Of a DNA stretch of 64,000 bases, positions 37,809-50,339 are shown in pieces. Source of the DNA: Echinostoma caproni. Taxonomy: Eukaryota > Platyhelminthes > Trematoda > Plagiorchiida > Echinostomatidae. The first letter of the stretch is position 1. Each line of letters opens with the position of its first letter. The DNA lies in assembly GCA_900618425.1 (NCBI GenBank), contig UZAN01039454.1, positions 111,517-175,516 on the forward strand, in the 5' to 3' direction. The translations under genes and the position numbers were made by a program. The notes below the pieces were generated by a model that ran no database searches, was not told where the DNA came from, and saw only the letters and a program-made list of their open reading frames with translations.

Positions 37809-40688
37809 AACTGTTGTTGCACAAATCACACGACTATGAAACATCTTCAAGTAACAATTCGGTGCATTCATTTCTCTTCGAGATCTTCTCCTGTTGGTGA
37901 TTTATACACTCCCGCTAATCAGATCGACGGTATGTGTTCGTTGCATTTAAATATCTCTCATGCAAATAATAATTGACATGATCAGATGTACCGCATCTCT
38001 GCTTGCATTCAAGACGTTTCTTTTCGCATGCGATTTCACTCTGTGAGACAGATAATGCAATGAGAAATTGTGTGTAATGAGATGTGCAAATGTGCACCTG
38101 CGCTCTTCTCACAGTCGTACTGCAACCCCGGTTGCTTGCATTATCACTAGTTCAACATCAATGCGTACAGCTTGACGGGATGTCTGACAGAGTGAAACCA
38201 TTTGACATTTGGCTTATCAAAAACAACAAAACGACAAACTCGATTGCGGTGGCAACAACGATAGTAACAGCCCCAAACGAATATAAGTGCAATAAATAAA
38301 TCACTGTTCGAAAGAAGCAAAACCAATTCGTATGCCATCCATAATAAAGAAAGGCGAGATTGAGTAATCATTTCCAAAGGGATTGATAAATCTTGAAATG
38401 ACTTGCACTGCAGCGAGAGCGCAAAATGCTTATTTTGGGATGGTTTAAAGCAGATGGGTATCGTTTTATTGCGGCACGAATGACATATATAATCTTAACA
38501 AATGCTGTACTAGAGATCGTTGGCGTTTCCCATGTTTGTTGTACTATTCTTGACTGTGACGTGCTCTGACGGATAAATGCTATGTGCTGCAAAAACGTAT
38601 TCACATGGAGAAAAGAGTGCGAAGTTGTGTAATGTAGACAAGAGACTTCACTCAGTCATTTAATTTTCGAGCAATCAATCAGTAGATATTTATTGTTTCG
38701 AAACGAAAGGCACAACGCAGTATGGAAAAATAAATACGTTTTTTCACAAATCGTAAAACATCAATACCACTGTATCGAACACTTCACGTCGCCGCTGGTG
38801 GTCTTTCACAAAGAATTTTGTAAAACGAAATGCATCTGAGTGAACGGTCATCAGTCTTAACATCTTGGGTGTTTGTTTATTTCCGTAAAGACCTGGTTTG
38901 GGTCAATAGTTTGTTGTTTTGTTTATTGTTGTCCAGTTATTTTTAAACCTTGATAATGAGGTCAAGTTTAAGAATAACAATAGTGGGTGAGGTAGTGTAT
39001 GTGTTTGCAGCGTCTAATAAACACAACCAAAAAGATGATAGTGTTTGACTGGCTCAATAGGAAACCCAGGTGTATTATATTTTAAGTGCCGACGCATCGA
39101 TTATCGATCATTAGTTTTATAGTTGATGCTTGGAAAAGAATCGATTGAAGAAAGACACTGAACATTTTGTTTCAAATATACTCATTCTATCGAATACCGT
39201 TACTGCACTGTGTGAAAATAACGTTATCTCCTCGCTGTTTAGTGGAACTGAAAAACTCCGTGGGGTTGAGTATAACCACAATACACTAAGAAACCCTGAA
39301 GAAACATTCTGTTAGAATAATACTATATATTATGAAATAAGTGAAACTATCGGATCATTAACAAATGAGGGTTTGGAACAGCCAAAAATGTTAAAGATTA
39401 ATGAGGTAGGAATTTCCTACAAATCAGGCACTTAAAAAAGGTCGCACTGTCTCCAAAACCTTAGCGGTCGCATCATTTTCCAGTTCAAGATAGGGGAAAC
39501 GCTGTCTCCTGATGATCGAAGATAAAGTTGGTTAAGGGAAGTGAATGGTAATATCAAGGAATTTAATTTGAAATCTTTTGGGTGAACTCGGGAAGAACTG
39601 ATTACGATAATGCCAGGTAGAATGAGAACAGAAAAGCAAGCCTTCGGATAAAGCAAAATTAGCACGATACTTTGCCATCACTCTTCACGCCATGGATAGA
39701 TAAGATAACATACACTCCATAAACACCAAAATAATTACAAACACTCAAATGGTAAGTTTATGAAAACGCTGGTCGTGAGTTCAAGTTCCATTACCACCAC
39801 CCATTTTCGTATTATCCCTTCAACATTACCCCAGGTTCCGTTTTCAAATTCGATTACACAATTGTACATTTGACTGAGGAATTCGATGGTCTGTCATTGA
39901 TATTGTGGTAGGTACACTGATAACCATACCTTGTAACTTTTTGTTATCTTTTGGTAGCCTATGAGAAAAATGTTATTGATCGAACAATCAAAAGAGCATA
40001 GGTTAGATTGTTGTTCACACCTCCATCAATGGCTTGTTTTGACAGCCGTGAAGCACGGGTTAAGAGCCGTAATGTATAGGAGAAACTCTGGCTTTGTGTG
40101 ATTTATGCGTCAGGACTGTGACAAATGTTATGCGTGGAACGTGTATTTGCAAGTGTTTTTGTGTACATGACTGACGATAATTGACGTGGGGTTATACCAA
40201 TGTACCGTTTTTTGATAGTCATAGTAGCCCTGCAGTTCCCTCTGATCGCTTACCGAAGTTCATGCAGGTTGGTAAAAACCGCCATTATAGTCAGTCCAAC
40301 CTACACCTTGATCTCAAGTCAAGCCAAATCAGACCTCTGCCAAAGACTGGCCCTCAAAAAGTGTAGAAGCAAAACACCTTGCACAATGAGTATGAGTCTT
40401 CGTGTAATCGACAATCGCAACTGCGCTAGCCCTTATTCGTAATAATATAGTAATCAGCATGAGTGGTGATTTGTTATGAAATCAGGTGCACACGGAGCTT
40501 ACTTCATAGACGGAGGTACATTCGTACACACAACTAGATTCATACCTAATGGGTAATCTTTGTGTTTCCGAAAAGAGAATAACCGAATGAGAGTTCAAGC
40601 AGTACAGTGGAGCGCAGTTACACGGTGAGTAAATTCGTTTAGGCAGTGGTTCAGCGCTCATGTTCCTCCGCAATCATACCATATCATG

Positions 40689-41145
40689 AATAGAGAATAC
40701 ATTAGGTTTATGTTGCATAATCTGTATCCGGAAATATTTCGTTGTATCTCATCAGGTGGAGGCCAAAGGTACAGGCCAAATGTCACCAATCAGACAGACA
40801 CCAGCTTCCTCCATCGCACGCCATTTGCATGAGACAATGCATCGGTTTGACTGAACTACAACTGCGTTCTCGTGATCCTGTTCAACACCAATTCACGTTC
40901 ACTGCAGTTTGCTGAAGCAATTGCGATTCAAAGATGGAAGCCTATTTTGTGCATGCAAAAATAGTTATTTTTTACCTTGGCGTTACCTTGGTAGAAACCA
41001 TGATATTTATAAACTTATTAACGGTGGTTTTTATCAATTTATTGTGATCATGAATATTATATAAACTGTAGTATGCACCTGATGAGGTACAACGAAATAT
41101 ATCCGGATGCAAATTGTGCAACGTAAAAATACTGTATTCTCTATT
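40689..41145. repeat. Inverted repeat with hammerhead-like cores in both arms
   Basis: Arms 40689-40758 and 41076-41145 are reverse complements, each 70 bases with about nine mismatches, around a 317-base non-repeated centre. Reading inward to outward, each arm has CACCTGATGAG, a short variable part, ACAACGAAATAT and TCCGGAT. CTGATGAG...CGAAA is the conserved core of a hammerhead ribozyme. In the right arm, GCAC just before the core can pair with GTGC just after it (stem I). Stem II is reduced, so cleavage activity is doubtful. Penelope-like elements are known to carry such motifs in their terminal repeats; whether this is such an end is an inference. Confidence 0.75.
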
Positions 41146-41640
41146 CAATTTCATTACGGAAAAAATTGTTTCATACCATATCAGTCATATATCATATGTA
41201 CATACAGGTATTAAACAAAATCGTTCAATATCATAACTGCTCTCGGATCTATTTATCTCATTGCCAAACGTTTTGATCCTCATGCACGGGAATGTGCATG
41301 TTATTAGCCGAGGTCACCCGCAAAATTTGTATGATAGTATTAACTTATATGGTTACCTTTTTTGACCAAGTGCGTTGGAAAAGTACAATTTCTCGATTTC
41401 GACTATGGTTGCTATGGTTGCACCGACTGTAAGATAACCAAACATCTGTAGAGGAAAACAGTAAAAAATATTCATGAAAAGAACTTATATCAATGACACA
41501 GATAGAGGAGTTTCATATTTTTAATAATCTGTTTCCTCCTTTATTTTGGAGCACTGGAGTCCATCAACTTGGAAATTAGATCACTTTTTCAGTTTACTCC
41601 AGTATATGGTATACTCTGGCCTCCAACGACCACTCTCAAG
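41146..41640. other. No recognisable gene
   Basis: AT-rich, with a two-copy CTATGGTTG repeat near 41404. The 3' end of the adjoining transposon relic may lie here, but no terminal inverted repeat was found. Confidence 0.4.
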
Positions 41641-42624
41641 GAAAGTGACTCAGCTCTGTTTTCAACACAGAGAAAACGTTTTCGATCGTATTCAAAGCCG
41701 GGCTGTTAGGTGGAAACTGATGAATTCCAGTTTTGAAGTAGCCATTTCATATCGTGTCTAAATATGAAAAAAACGGTATTTGCTTAAGTCTAAATGATTT
41801 TATGACATACCTTACGTGGAAAATGACAGGGAGCATTGTTCTGTAAAAGTATGGCTTTACCGATTACATTCCGAGAGTGATAGTCACTGAAAACCTCCTT
41901 GAACCGTGAGAAAAATTTTGCACTATCCAGTGTACTATGTACAGGAGCCCAACGACAACATACTCCGTATTTAATTCCCCACCCAGATCATCAGGCGAGA
42001 AGGATATTTGCATTTTAGTAAGCGAAGGAATGGATTTCTTTGGAAAACTAGGTCCACATATTAACTTTTTCCACCTGGTGTCTTGCTCATCAACCACCAG
42101 ACATTCGTCAGTGAAATAAACTGAACGCCAACAGGACAGGCGACCATTTGAATTCGTTGGCAAAATTAATACGCGCCTTTTTTGGCGTTCATTGGTGGCT
42201 TCACAGCAGCTGATCTCAGCTGTAGATCGAATTTAGCCATCGTTTTCCTAACGACGGCATAGGAAAATCCCAGTAAACCTGTCCGTACTATATTGGATAT
42301 CCGTTTCTTTCATTTTTTGAGCTGCAACTTTATGTAGTCGTTGTCCTGCTTCGATTCGGTCGGTTTTCTTCCTCCACACAGACGTCTCAATGGAGAAATT
42401 CCGTGATTTATACGAAAAATTGTGCTTCTGGTCACACTGAAGCATTCGCACAGATCAGCAACTGTAATGCCGGATTTATACGCTGTTTGTGTGCGTTTCC
42501 TCTCTTCTTCACTTCTGTATCGGAAACTCTTGAATATATCATCCGGCTTGGACATGGTGACAACACAAAATAAATATTCGACGTGCCGCACACCTCAAGG
42601 TCATTGCTCAAAGGTTAAATTTCA
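41641..42624 (-). pseudogene. Tc1/mariner-type transposase relic, copy B
   Basis: The start codon is at 42555 (MSKPDDIFKSF). A helix-turn-helix follows (YKSGITVADLCECFSVTRST), then GGRKPTESKQDNDYIKLQL. The first catalytic Asp is kept in VYFTDECL (42105-42116). The second block reads LLQNNAPCH (41829-41843), where the family has QDNAPCH: Asp became Asn. The third block reads PPNSPALNTIENVFSVLK (41641-41713), for SPDLNPIEN: Asp became Ala. Tc1/mariner transposases cut and paste their own DNA with a DD(D/E) active site, so this copy is dead twice over and also frameshifted. The leader upstream of the start matches the copy at 11.5 kb. Terminal inverted repeats were not located. Confidence 0.9.
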
Positions 42625-43275
42625 CCTTTCATGCAATATGTTTTTACTTCCGTCTTGAAGCAAGATTTTGCGGGTGCAGTTTATAGCCACATATATTTTC
42701 GACTAAATTATGGAGATACATCCTAATTTACCAGCATAATTATTTCGCATTGTGTAGAAAAAGATATGCTATTTAAAGTACTGGGATGCAGCAGAACAAA
42801 CATCCTCATGGAACAATATTCATTGGTTAGAAAGAACAGACATTCTTGCTTCTCTGCACCAAATGGTTTATAATTTTAAACAGTGACTTTCAAACTACTG
42901 CAAATTTTATCGTGACAACCAAGGTCGTGCCAATTCAAATCGTGAAACAAGAGAACTGAAAACACTAAAATAGAAAATGGAGTTCGAAAAAAATGTTTTA
43001 TAAGAGTAGCTATGGAGGTATGGGTGTGATATTTGAAGCTGAAAAATATTTCTCTTTTCAGAGTCGTGTTCCACGAGTTCGATCAATACCTGTATAGCAA
43101 ATATCAATCATACCATATCTGTCCTTGCCCAGGGAGCCTTTTTATGGCCACAGTTCCCTTCCTGAACGTTGATTGTCAATTAGCGTATTCAACGAATAAG
43201 AAAGAAAGTAAAATATATTTATCTATTACATTATTATTTTATTACTTCCAAAATAAAGCAACATATCAGCGGTAA
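42625..43275. other. No recognisable gene
   Basis: AT-rich, with short unassigned frames. Confidence 0.4.
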
Positions 43276-43482
43276 TCCTAGCCTACGGGATGACGCAGAC
43301 CACGGGACAAGGCGTTACAGATTACGCCATCAAAGCTCCTACGCTTTGCAGCTCCTAGACGATGAACCACAGGCCGATTTTGCCGACCAATCGAAAGCCT
43401 TGCGGCTCAGACACAAGCTGTACGGCATCAAGAATACGGATGCGCGATTAGCAAATACCTGGATAACCAATAAACTTCTTTG
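43276..43482 (+). pseudogene. Gag-like capsid fragment of an LTR retrotransposon (tentative)
   Basis: This patch is richer in G+C than its flanks and reads like a gypsy-type capsid. MTQTTGQGVTDYAIKA corresponds to the common (R)-Q-x-x-G-E-S-V-x-(D/E)-Y motif. After a stop and frame change it continues FADQSKALRLRHKLYGIK, placed like the (L)R-x-(K/R)-L-x-x-G-I segment. No zinc knuckle or protease follows. The flanking GC-rich stretch to about 43790 is unassigned. Confidence 0.35.
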
Positions 43483-45589
43483 AACATGCTATTCAACCCC
43501 CTCAATTTCTTCCAATAAACGGACTGCTACTTCTGCGGCCTTTTTCTTACATCTCGGTTACGTGGGATACCAGTAGAGGATACCACTAGAAAATAATTGA
43601 TCTAACCATTCTGAGCATAGCCAGTAAGAACTGATTAGGGCCGGGGTAACACCGGAGTAATCCATGTGAGTGCTTTAATCTCAGACGAGTTGATGGACAT
43701 GAACTACTGATTAAGTCTAAAAGGGACGAAACCCGAGAATAGGTTCGGCTGGATGGCCCGAGAGTTGGGCATGAAGTTGACACTTCAAGGTTGGATGGTT
43801 AAATCAACAACATTTATGTTGCACATTTGCCTACAGGTCATTCTGACTAATAGTTGAACTATGCAGTATCAACCGAGACGAATCAAGTCCGCATATTTGT
43901 TTTGCGTATACACCACGGTACATATCTGACGCACCTTTAGTTTCAACGGCGCCGTCAAATATCATAAACCAATCTTTTGATCGTGTGATTGTTGTAGCTG
44001 GACCCCGCTTCGGAACACTGATTGATCTCGCTCAAAAAACAGTAAAATAACAAAGGTTTTGACAGTGGAAAGTGATACAGTTTGAGCATTCTAAAATGGG
44101 GGTGGACAAATGACGGCTATTCAAGCTTGATTATGGGAAAAAATCCAATTACCATATAGAAGAAGCAAGCAGAATCGCGAGACCTTTAAGTACCTAGTCA
44201 AATACCTCGGTTGATAGATTGCTGGAAATTTTCACACTTTTATTCCGATGTCTTGTAGGTAGACAGTTGAACTCACCTTGATCGTAACCGCTGGACAATT
44301 TGGGTTAATGTGTCATTTTTGTTGACTAACAGCTCTCTTGTGTCAACACCACATACATTTGTAAGAAATAGAGGGTTTTCTCAATGATGTGTATTGATAC
44401 ACTTTTTCCCTGCACTAGTCACAATGTACTTAAATTCAAACTAGATAATTGCTTATGTAGCACTAACGTAACTAACGCAACCAGCTCACCTCCCACCAAG
44501 CTGTTCACCGCTTGTTTGTCCCACACAGTTACTTACTCCGAAAGTTTTACACGGTCAGCTGATTTCTTTACAATAGCACTGATTTTCCGCGGTTGTTTTT
44601 CCAAAGCTCAATCGATATCTGGTTTCATCACCGTTAACGGATACGTTTGGAAATTACACAACACTGAAAGAGACATATTGTTTCACACCTGTTAATCAGA
44701 AACGGAACAGAATTTTGCCTGGGAATCCTGCGTTCGGCTCAAACTGTTCATACCGGGAATTAAACGCATTCAACGAAGTTTTACTCTGTTTTGTCAACCG
44801 TCACTGAGTCCGTTTGCATATAATATCTTTCAATGAAACCTAGCTTGTTTATCGATTATTCTTGTCGAATTTCTCGCACTAGTTGATTATTTTATCGGAG
44901 AAACATTTATTTGTTTAATGAAACGGACTGTTTTCTAAAACATGCTTAAACGGTATAAAGCAAACATACCCCAAATCAAGTACACAGTAAACAAAATCTG
45001 TCAACAATTTTTGATCAACATGTACATGGCAAACTTTAAAAATCGGAATTTCTCGAACACATGATTCACAACGCCACGGAATCATTAAAAGCTTACCTAT
45101 CGTTGTTGTGAATTGTGTGGCTGATAGACTTGTTGTTCGAAGTAATTAAGTCAAATGTTGCAGTGTTTGTCATCGTCAGCCAGTGAATGTGCCGAGATCT
45201 CAAGAAAGTAGTTCACATTAAGTTAACATCTGGAAAGGTTGGCATTTACTTTTGTGTGTAATCATTTATTTATTTATTTCAGAGCATGTGAATGCAAAAC
45301 AATGTACCGTTTGTGTTACACATGAGATTTTTACTCACAGGAACAGCACATTATAGACTTCATCTGTCGTACCATTCATGCCACATTCAATACGTCAGTA
45401 AAAGAATGATAAAATCGCACCACGACGGGTGTAAGTGATATTTCTTATACCTTACCTGCCGTTACGCGCATCTGCAATGTCGACAACGTTGAATCGGATG
45501 GATAGAAGAGGCTCTAACACAAGATGCGTTATTGCAGCTACGGATCAGGAAATAACACAAAAGTGAATCCTATAAAGCAAAATTCAACG
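43483..45589. other. No recognised gene
   Basis: 43560-43790 is GC-richer and may be repeat-derived. A frame without ATG is open at about 43850-44047 (plus, about 65 codons) and could be an exon or chance. (ATTT)n occurs near 45265-45282. Confidence 0.35.
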
Positions 45590-46271
45590 ACCAGTTCACC
45601 AAACATTTGTTCAATGTTGTCAATGAGAACCTGACAACCATGCTGAGGCAGTTGAAGGAAATCTGGAGAAGGACTTCGCGAGCACATCTAATAGCAGTAC
45701 TTCGATTAATTGATTGCTGGATCAATGTCACTATTTAATTAAGAAACTAATGAACCAGCCCGTAGAACGGAATTCGGAAACAGTCAAATTAAAGCGAGCG
45801 GAATACTTTGACTTGTTACAGAGATAGGATAATGCAACACCAAGGCTGTATATTGATGAGAATAACTATAACAGATGGTTCTGTCGTAGGTATGAACGCT
45901 CCACATTGGGCTGGAAAGCAATTCGAAACCTCCCATCTAGTAATGCGTTCAAATTGAATGAAGTACCATAATCATCTCTCACCGGCATCTTTGAATTTGA
46001 ATGTCGGATAATGATTACTTGGCTTGTTTTTAATAGGTTTCTATCGAGCTGCTTGACTTTGAACGCTACTGATAAACCTTGTGTTTCAGTTATTTTTGTC
46101 TTTCATAATTGGCCCCTTCATCGAAGAGCTCTGAATGCACCGTTACATGCCAACCCACAAAATCGAATCTTTCCACCATACAGTCCTTTTTCACACTCGC
46201 TGGAAGAGATCGTCAGTAAAGTCAACCAAGTAAGCGTTCTTAATTCTTTAATTCGCTCATTATTCAACGCA
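45590..46271 (+). pseudogene. IS630-Tc1-mariner family transposase relic, second family
   Basis: The N-terminal part reads NVVNENLTTMLRQLKEI, then after a frameshift LIKKLMNQPVERNSETVKLK and RAEYFDLLQ. The catalytic half starts with LYIDENNYNRWFCRR (Asp at 45855-45857, kept) and ERSTLGWKAIRNLPSS. After an in-frame TAA near 45970 come GIFEFE and ITWLVFNRFL. The second acidic residue is lost: FVFHNWP (46104-46106) stands where FVMDN(C/A)P is usual. The third block, PPYSPFSHSLEEIVSK, keeps Glu, 32-33 residues on, consistent with a D34E arrangement after a one-residue deletion. It differs clearly from the transposase at 41.6-42.6 kb. At least two stops and one frameshift; no terminal inverted repeats recognised. 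Confidence 0.9.
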
Positions 46272-48663
46272 TAGTTCATTTAAAACGACGGTCAGCAGCT
46301 CAAAATAAGGTCACCACAACCTCTCATTTCTTAATCAAGCTTTGCAACATCATTATTTGCGGAAAACAAAATGTTTCAACATCCGTTGACCTAAAAAACA
46401 TTGCGATTCTTTTTACTCTGATTCATCTACAGCAGTATGACCAGAGATGGTTCGTCGAGGATTAATGACCGCGGATGGTGGCTAGAGCATTGCGGTTTTT
46501 GGTTAACGCTTGATGGGAACAGGTGTATTCCAGTGCTCTGATGTTATTACATAGCCTGGAAACGAAGCATCTACAGACAACACTTCCAGCTCGGAGAACA
46601 CAGCAGCATCAATTTTGACCATCAATAATACTGAGTATACCAAGGCTAAACGTGTACCTAATCATTCACTTTTGAAAAAAATCAATTCTTTTGCTATAAA
46701 AATATTCCATTTCAAATGTAAATAACGCCAAAGAAATAATCTCCAGTGCAATCTTCCAGGTATTTAAATACCCGTTTAGTAAAACAATATGTTTTACCAA
46801 TGCATATATAACAAAATATTATTAAAATGCTGAACTTCTACGGCAGTTTCATCCAATAAAACGATTTATGCATTAGTTAGATACCCTAATTACTTTGCCA
46901 ATGATCGAAAAAGTATAGTCGCAGTACCTTGTTTCCAACTGTTTGTAAACTGTCCCACTGTCCATTTGCATATTGGTAAAGATCATACTCCAGTATGGGA
47001 CAGTTTTTGATTTCTCTCCTATTATTACTTTTCAAAATAAAACAGATGTTTCATCTACCAGTGTATTTGTTTGATTTCGCACACCTCTCTTTGTTCGTGT
47101 GTGGTATAACGTAGAATAGATGAAATCCGTAGTTACCAAGACGCGTTCCTGGCTAAAATAGAAAATCAGAAAACTCAACCCAAACAAAGGGACTGATTAA
47201 TCAAATGAGGTCTCAGTGGTACTCTTGGGATACTTTCGGCAGGATAGAAATGAAACAAACAGCGGTTACGCCCACGAAAGCGTTAATCGATCATTGTGCA
47301 CTCTGGCTCCTTTGACCAGACGGAAAACAATTGTATTGAACTTGATCTCGTCAAAACCAAATAGAAAATGGCACATTGTCCCAGGTAATGTTTTTGCATC
47401 ATGCGTATAGGCTACATTTTTGTGCAGTTCTAACTACGGGGATTAAGTCTCGGGATTGAAAAAACATTTGCTTGAGCTGTTTAAATCCCAAACAAATGAG
47501 CCATGCGGTGTATTTTTGCTGAAAACGCGCGCGCGCACGCACATAGAGAACTAGAAATCCTCAGTAGACATCGTTAAGTGGTAACCAAATCATCTTTATC
47601 AGCTCAGTGATTATAGGAATGAAATAATAGTAGACGGTACATGCACAATATTACCATATATCCTCGGCCAATCCAATAGCCAAGGAGATTAACTATGCAC
47701 CGCTGATCGGCTGAATACATATGTTTACAAAGCGGCAAACGAGAATAAGTGAGCGTTTGAAACTGCTCAGTGCTGAGGATCAATCCGGAGCCCAAATCTT
47801 TTAACTGCCAGTGCATATCCCCGAATTATTTGGAATAAAGCATCGCTCAATCTAATAACTACCGTGGGTAATGCAATGAATAACATCTGCCTGTTTTTTT
47901 TTGCTATGAAAGGAAAAGCGCATCTTTTGTCTATCAATCTGCACGTTATTCGCCCCTGAATGATTTGTGAAAATGATTAGCAAACCAGATAAATGGTTAA
48001 TTAACTCATTGGAGTAATTCACACGTTAGATAATTTTATATTGCAGTGTTTGATGAGATCAAAGGAAACGTCTTGTAGTAATTTTCCCCCAAACAGGATT
48101 AATCGAAACGACTGATCTAATATTCACAACTCATTCTAATCTGCAGGGTAAAAGGGAAGTAAGTGAATGTCTGTCACGAACAGATACTTGTTGCTCATAA
48201 CGCCGCTTGAATGAATCTACATTTTGTTCTCCTGGAGCTATGAATAGCAAAACGCCCTGAGTGCTTTCCGATCGGCTCCTCAAAGCTAGCGAAGGATACT
48301 ATTAGGCTTGTGTTTTCACTTTCTAAAGGTATATTTCTCACTAACAGTGAGCTATGAGTTACTTACAAATCGGAGTAGTATAACCTTGGGTAGCGTAAAC
48401 TGACCAGCGATCGCCGCTACGGGGAGCCATTCTTGTCCCTGAATCGAGCACTGAGCCTCCTGAAACCTCAAGCCTAGTTTACAAACATACCATAGTAGTA
48501 CNTTTCTACGTTAACAGTCTTGTAATAAAGGTCCCATCACACGGAAGCATATGGATGAGCTTAAAGTACTGCACAGAGACCCACAGCTTCTCCTGAGGAG
48601 CTACTGACATCTTTCTGACCGATAGCCAGGTACACATTTCCCAAAGAGTATTCTCTTCGTAGA
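46272..48663. other. No recognisable gene; small inverted repeat and GC microsatellite
   Basis: Perfect 11-bp arms AAACTGTCCCA (46947-46957) and complement (46996-47006) enclose 38 bases. A short GC/AC alternating run lies at 47527-47541. An N is at 48502. Confidence 0.5.
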
Positions 48664-49600
48664 ATGAATCACAATTCAGCCGAGATGCATCACAGTGAAA
48701 CCGCAGTGGAAAATGCGGAGAAGAAAAAGCATGGTATCGCTAAAAAGGCTCAAATTCCAAGAGATATAACAACAAATTTGCCCGAAAGACTAAAGCCCGT
48801 GAGTTCTAAATTAACTCGACAATTCGGTTCAACAAACGTTCACAAACCCAAATGACCTCTTCGTCCCATCATGTTCATGGCACTGAACCTACCACACTAC
48901 CGATCAATGAATATTAGGCGTCCTCAAATCAGTAACCAGAAAACTTGTAGAACGCACACCACGAGACACTTTCTCGTGTGTGGATGCAAAACAAATCTTT
49001 TACTTAGCAAGAAAACAAAATTTCTGTCAGCGAATCGCTTTATGCAACACGAGAAGTGGAAATTCAGCAACCTTTCTTCACGATGGGTCCCTGTTCCCCA
49101 ACGCACCTCTGTGGGAGACTGTGAACATCGTCTATGAATTCATTGTGAAGGAGAAAATACCCGTGGATAAACCAGTTGACGACCTCAAAGAATTGATTCT
49201 CAGATGCACTTTCGGCGTTCAATTCTTGATTGGCAACACCTAATACATCCAAAATGATAAAGTTTCCATGAGGTCATCATCAAGCCTTGCGGATAACTTC
49301 CCGATAAAACTAGCTCTCAGTCCACTTTATACAATCCGGTAATTTCCATCACTATTACAAATATGTGAACGGCAGTTTCTGTGTTTCCGAGTAACGTTTG
49401 CACCAAAATGATACTTTCATTAAAGTTAATGTGAAACACCCTAGAATGCGCATTAGAGTTAGGAAGAAAAAAACAAATTTGAATTCCTTGATGTTAATTT
49501 AACGAGATCCTCTGACGGATCCATACACCAAAACTGCGACGAAAGGCCCCAACAACATTTGCAAATGTCTATATGGGCGAAACTCGGTGCGCGGTGTTTT
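48664..49600 (+). pseudogene. Penelope-like reverse transcriptase, N-terminal to palm, decayed
   Basis: LKPVSSKLTRQFGSTNVHKP (48793-48852) matches the P.GS...R.YGLPK.HKP block; after a stop comes PLRPIMFMALNLPHY. Then, in shifted frames: SLFPNAPLWETVNI (the FDV.SLFTN.PL.ET block, its Asp position altered), PVDDLKELILRCTFGVQF, YIQNDKVSM (YRQ.DGV.MGS), LADNFPIKL, YVNGSFCV at 49362-49385 (YVDD turned into YVNG, so both active-site Asp are lost), and FEFLDVNLTRSSDGSIHQN near 49500. This is the N-terminal half that the copy at 5.6 kb lacks. The GIY-YIG part is absent. Confidence 0.87.
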
Positions 49601-50339
49601 TATCATAGCAAAAAGACGCAGTAGAAACATAATTACCAGTGGAAAGAAAGACGCTATCAGAAAATGGCTACCAAAGCGTTCATAGTCCGTAACTGGTTTA
49701 AACGACCAGAACTAGTGCCTGCAGCTAGAGCTGAGAAAAGATTTAAGATAAATCCAGTAGTCGAAGGGGATACTACAGACCTGAGTTAAGACATTAAATG
49801 CTACTGGACTCAGACACGTGTTCTCTGAATCACCTGTCATCTGGTGTCAAAAGAAGGATAAGTTGCTTTTGTTGACCCCGTTAATGTTCATCTATCAATT
49901 CAAGTCACCTGTGGTATCACTTACGTATCTAATATGATTAGACAGTTACCTTAACGCATCGAACAGTATCAACCCACGTTGCTAAAACACGAATTAAACG
50001 GGGTTATCTCCAGTTAGATTGTCATCCACTTCACCGAGATTTGGCATTGTTTGTGTACTTATTCAACGTTCACGATAGCCATAGTCAAGGCAATTATCTT
50101 CTACTTGGTAAAGCCAGGATTATCCGCACAATAAAACTTTTTTTCGGGCAATAAAACTTCCCTGGCACAAAGGAATAAATATTAGGCCTGAGCATTCTGA
50201 CGACACAAATTGATTCCCAACGCATACGTCACCCGTTCTTATCCGAAAAAGAGGAATAGCGATAAAGGATTTTTTTTAATCTACCTCTTTACGATCAGTA
50301 TTTGACCTCAACTTTTTATTCCCTTCACAACATCCTTCC
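49601..50339. other. No recognisable gene
   Basis: Continues from the Penelope-like relic without further recognisable motif. Confidence 0.4.

Larger units (their letters stand above)
26618..40688. other. About 14 kb without a recognisable gene or transposon
   Basis: Apart from two palindromes and two simple repeats, I see no domain, transposase, RT block, tRNA or rRNA here. The longest frame (32626-33078, minus, 150 residues) is near chance length. Single Ns occur, for example at 27601. AT-rich non-coding or intronic sequence is the likeliest content. Confidence 0.45.

Noticed and set aside
37630..37839. Threonine-rich small protein
   Set aside because: Translation of an imperfect ACT/ATT microsatellite.
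39500..39525. CTGATGATCGAAG, as a minimal hammerhead
   Set aside because: Lacks GAAA and any stem II.
39740..39800. GAGTTCAAGTTCC, like a tRNA B box (also GGTTTGAATCC near 13506)
   Set aside because: No A box at proper distance and no cloverleaf could be drawn. At best a SINE remnant.
43850..44047. Open plus-strand stretch without ATG that might be an exon
   Set aside because: No recognisable domain and no convincing splice sites. Kept only as a note.
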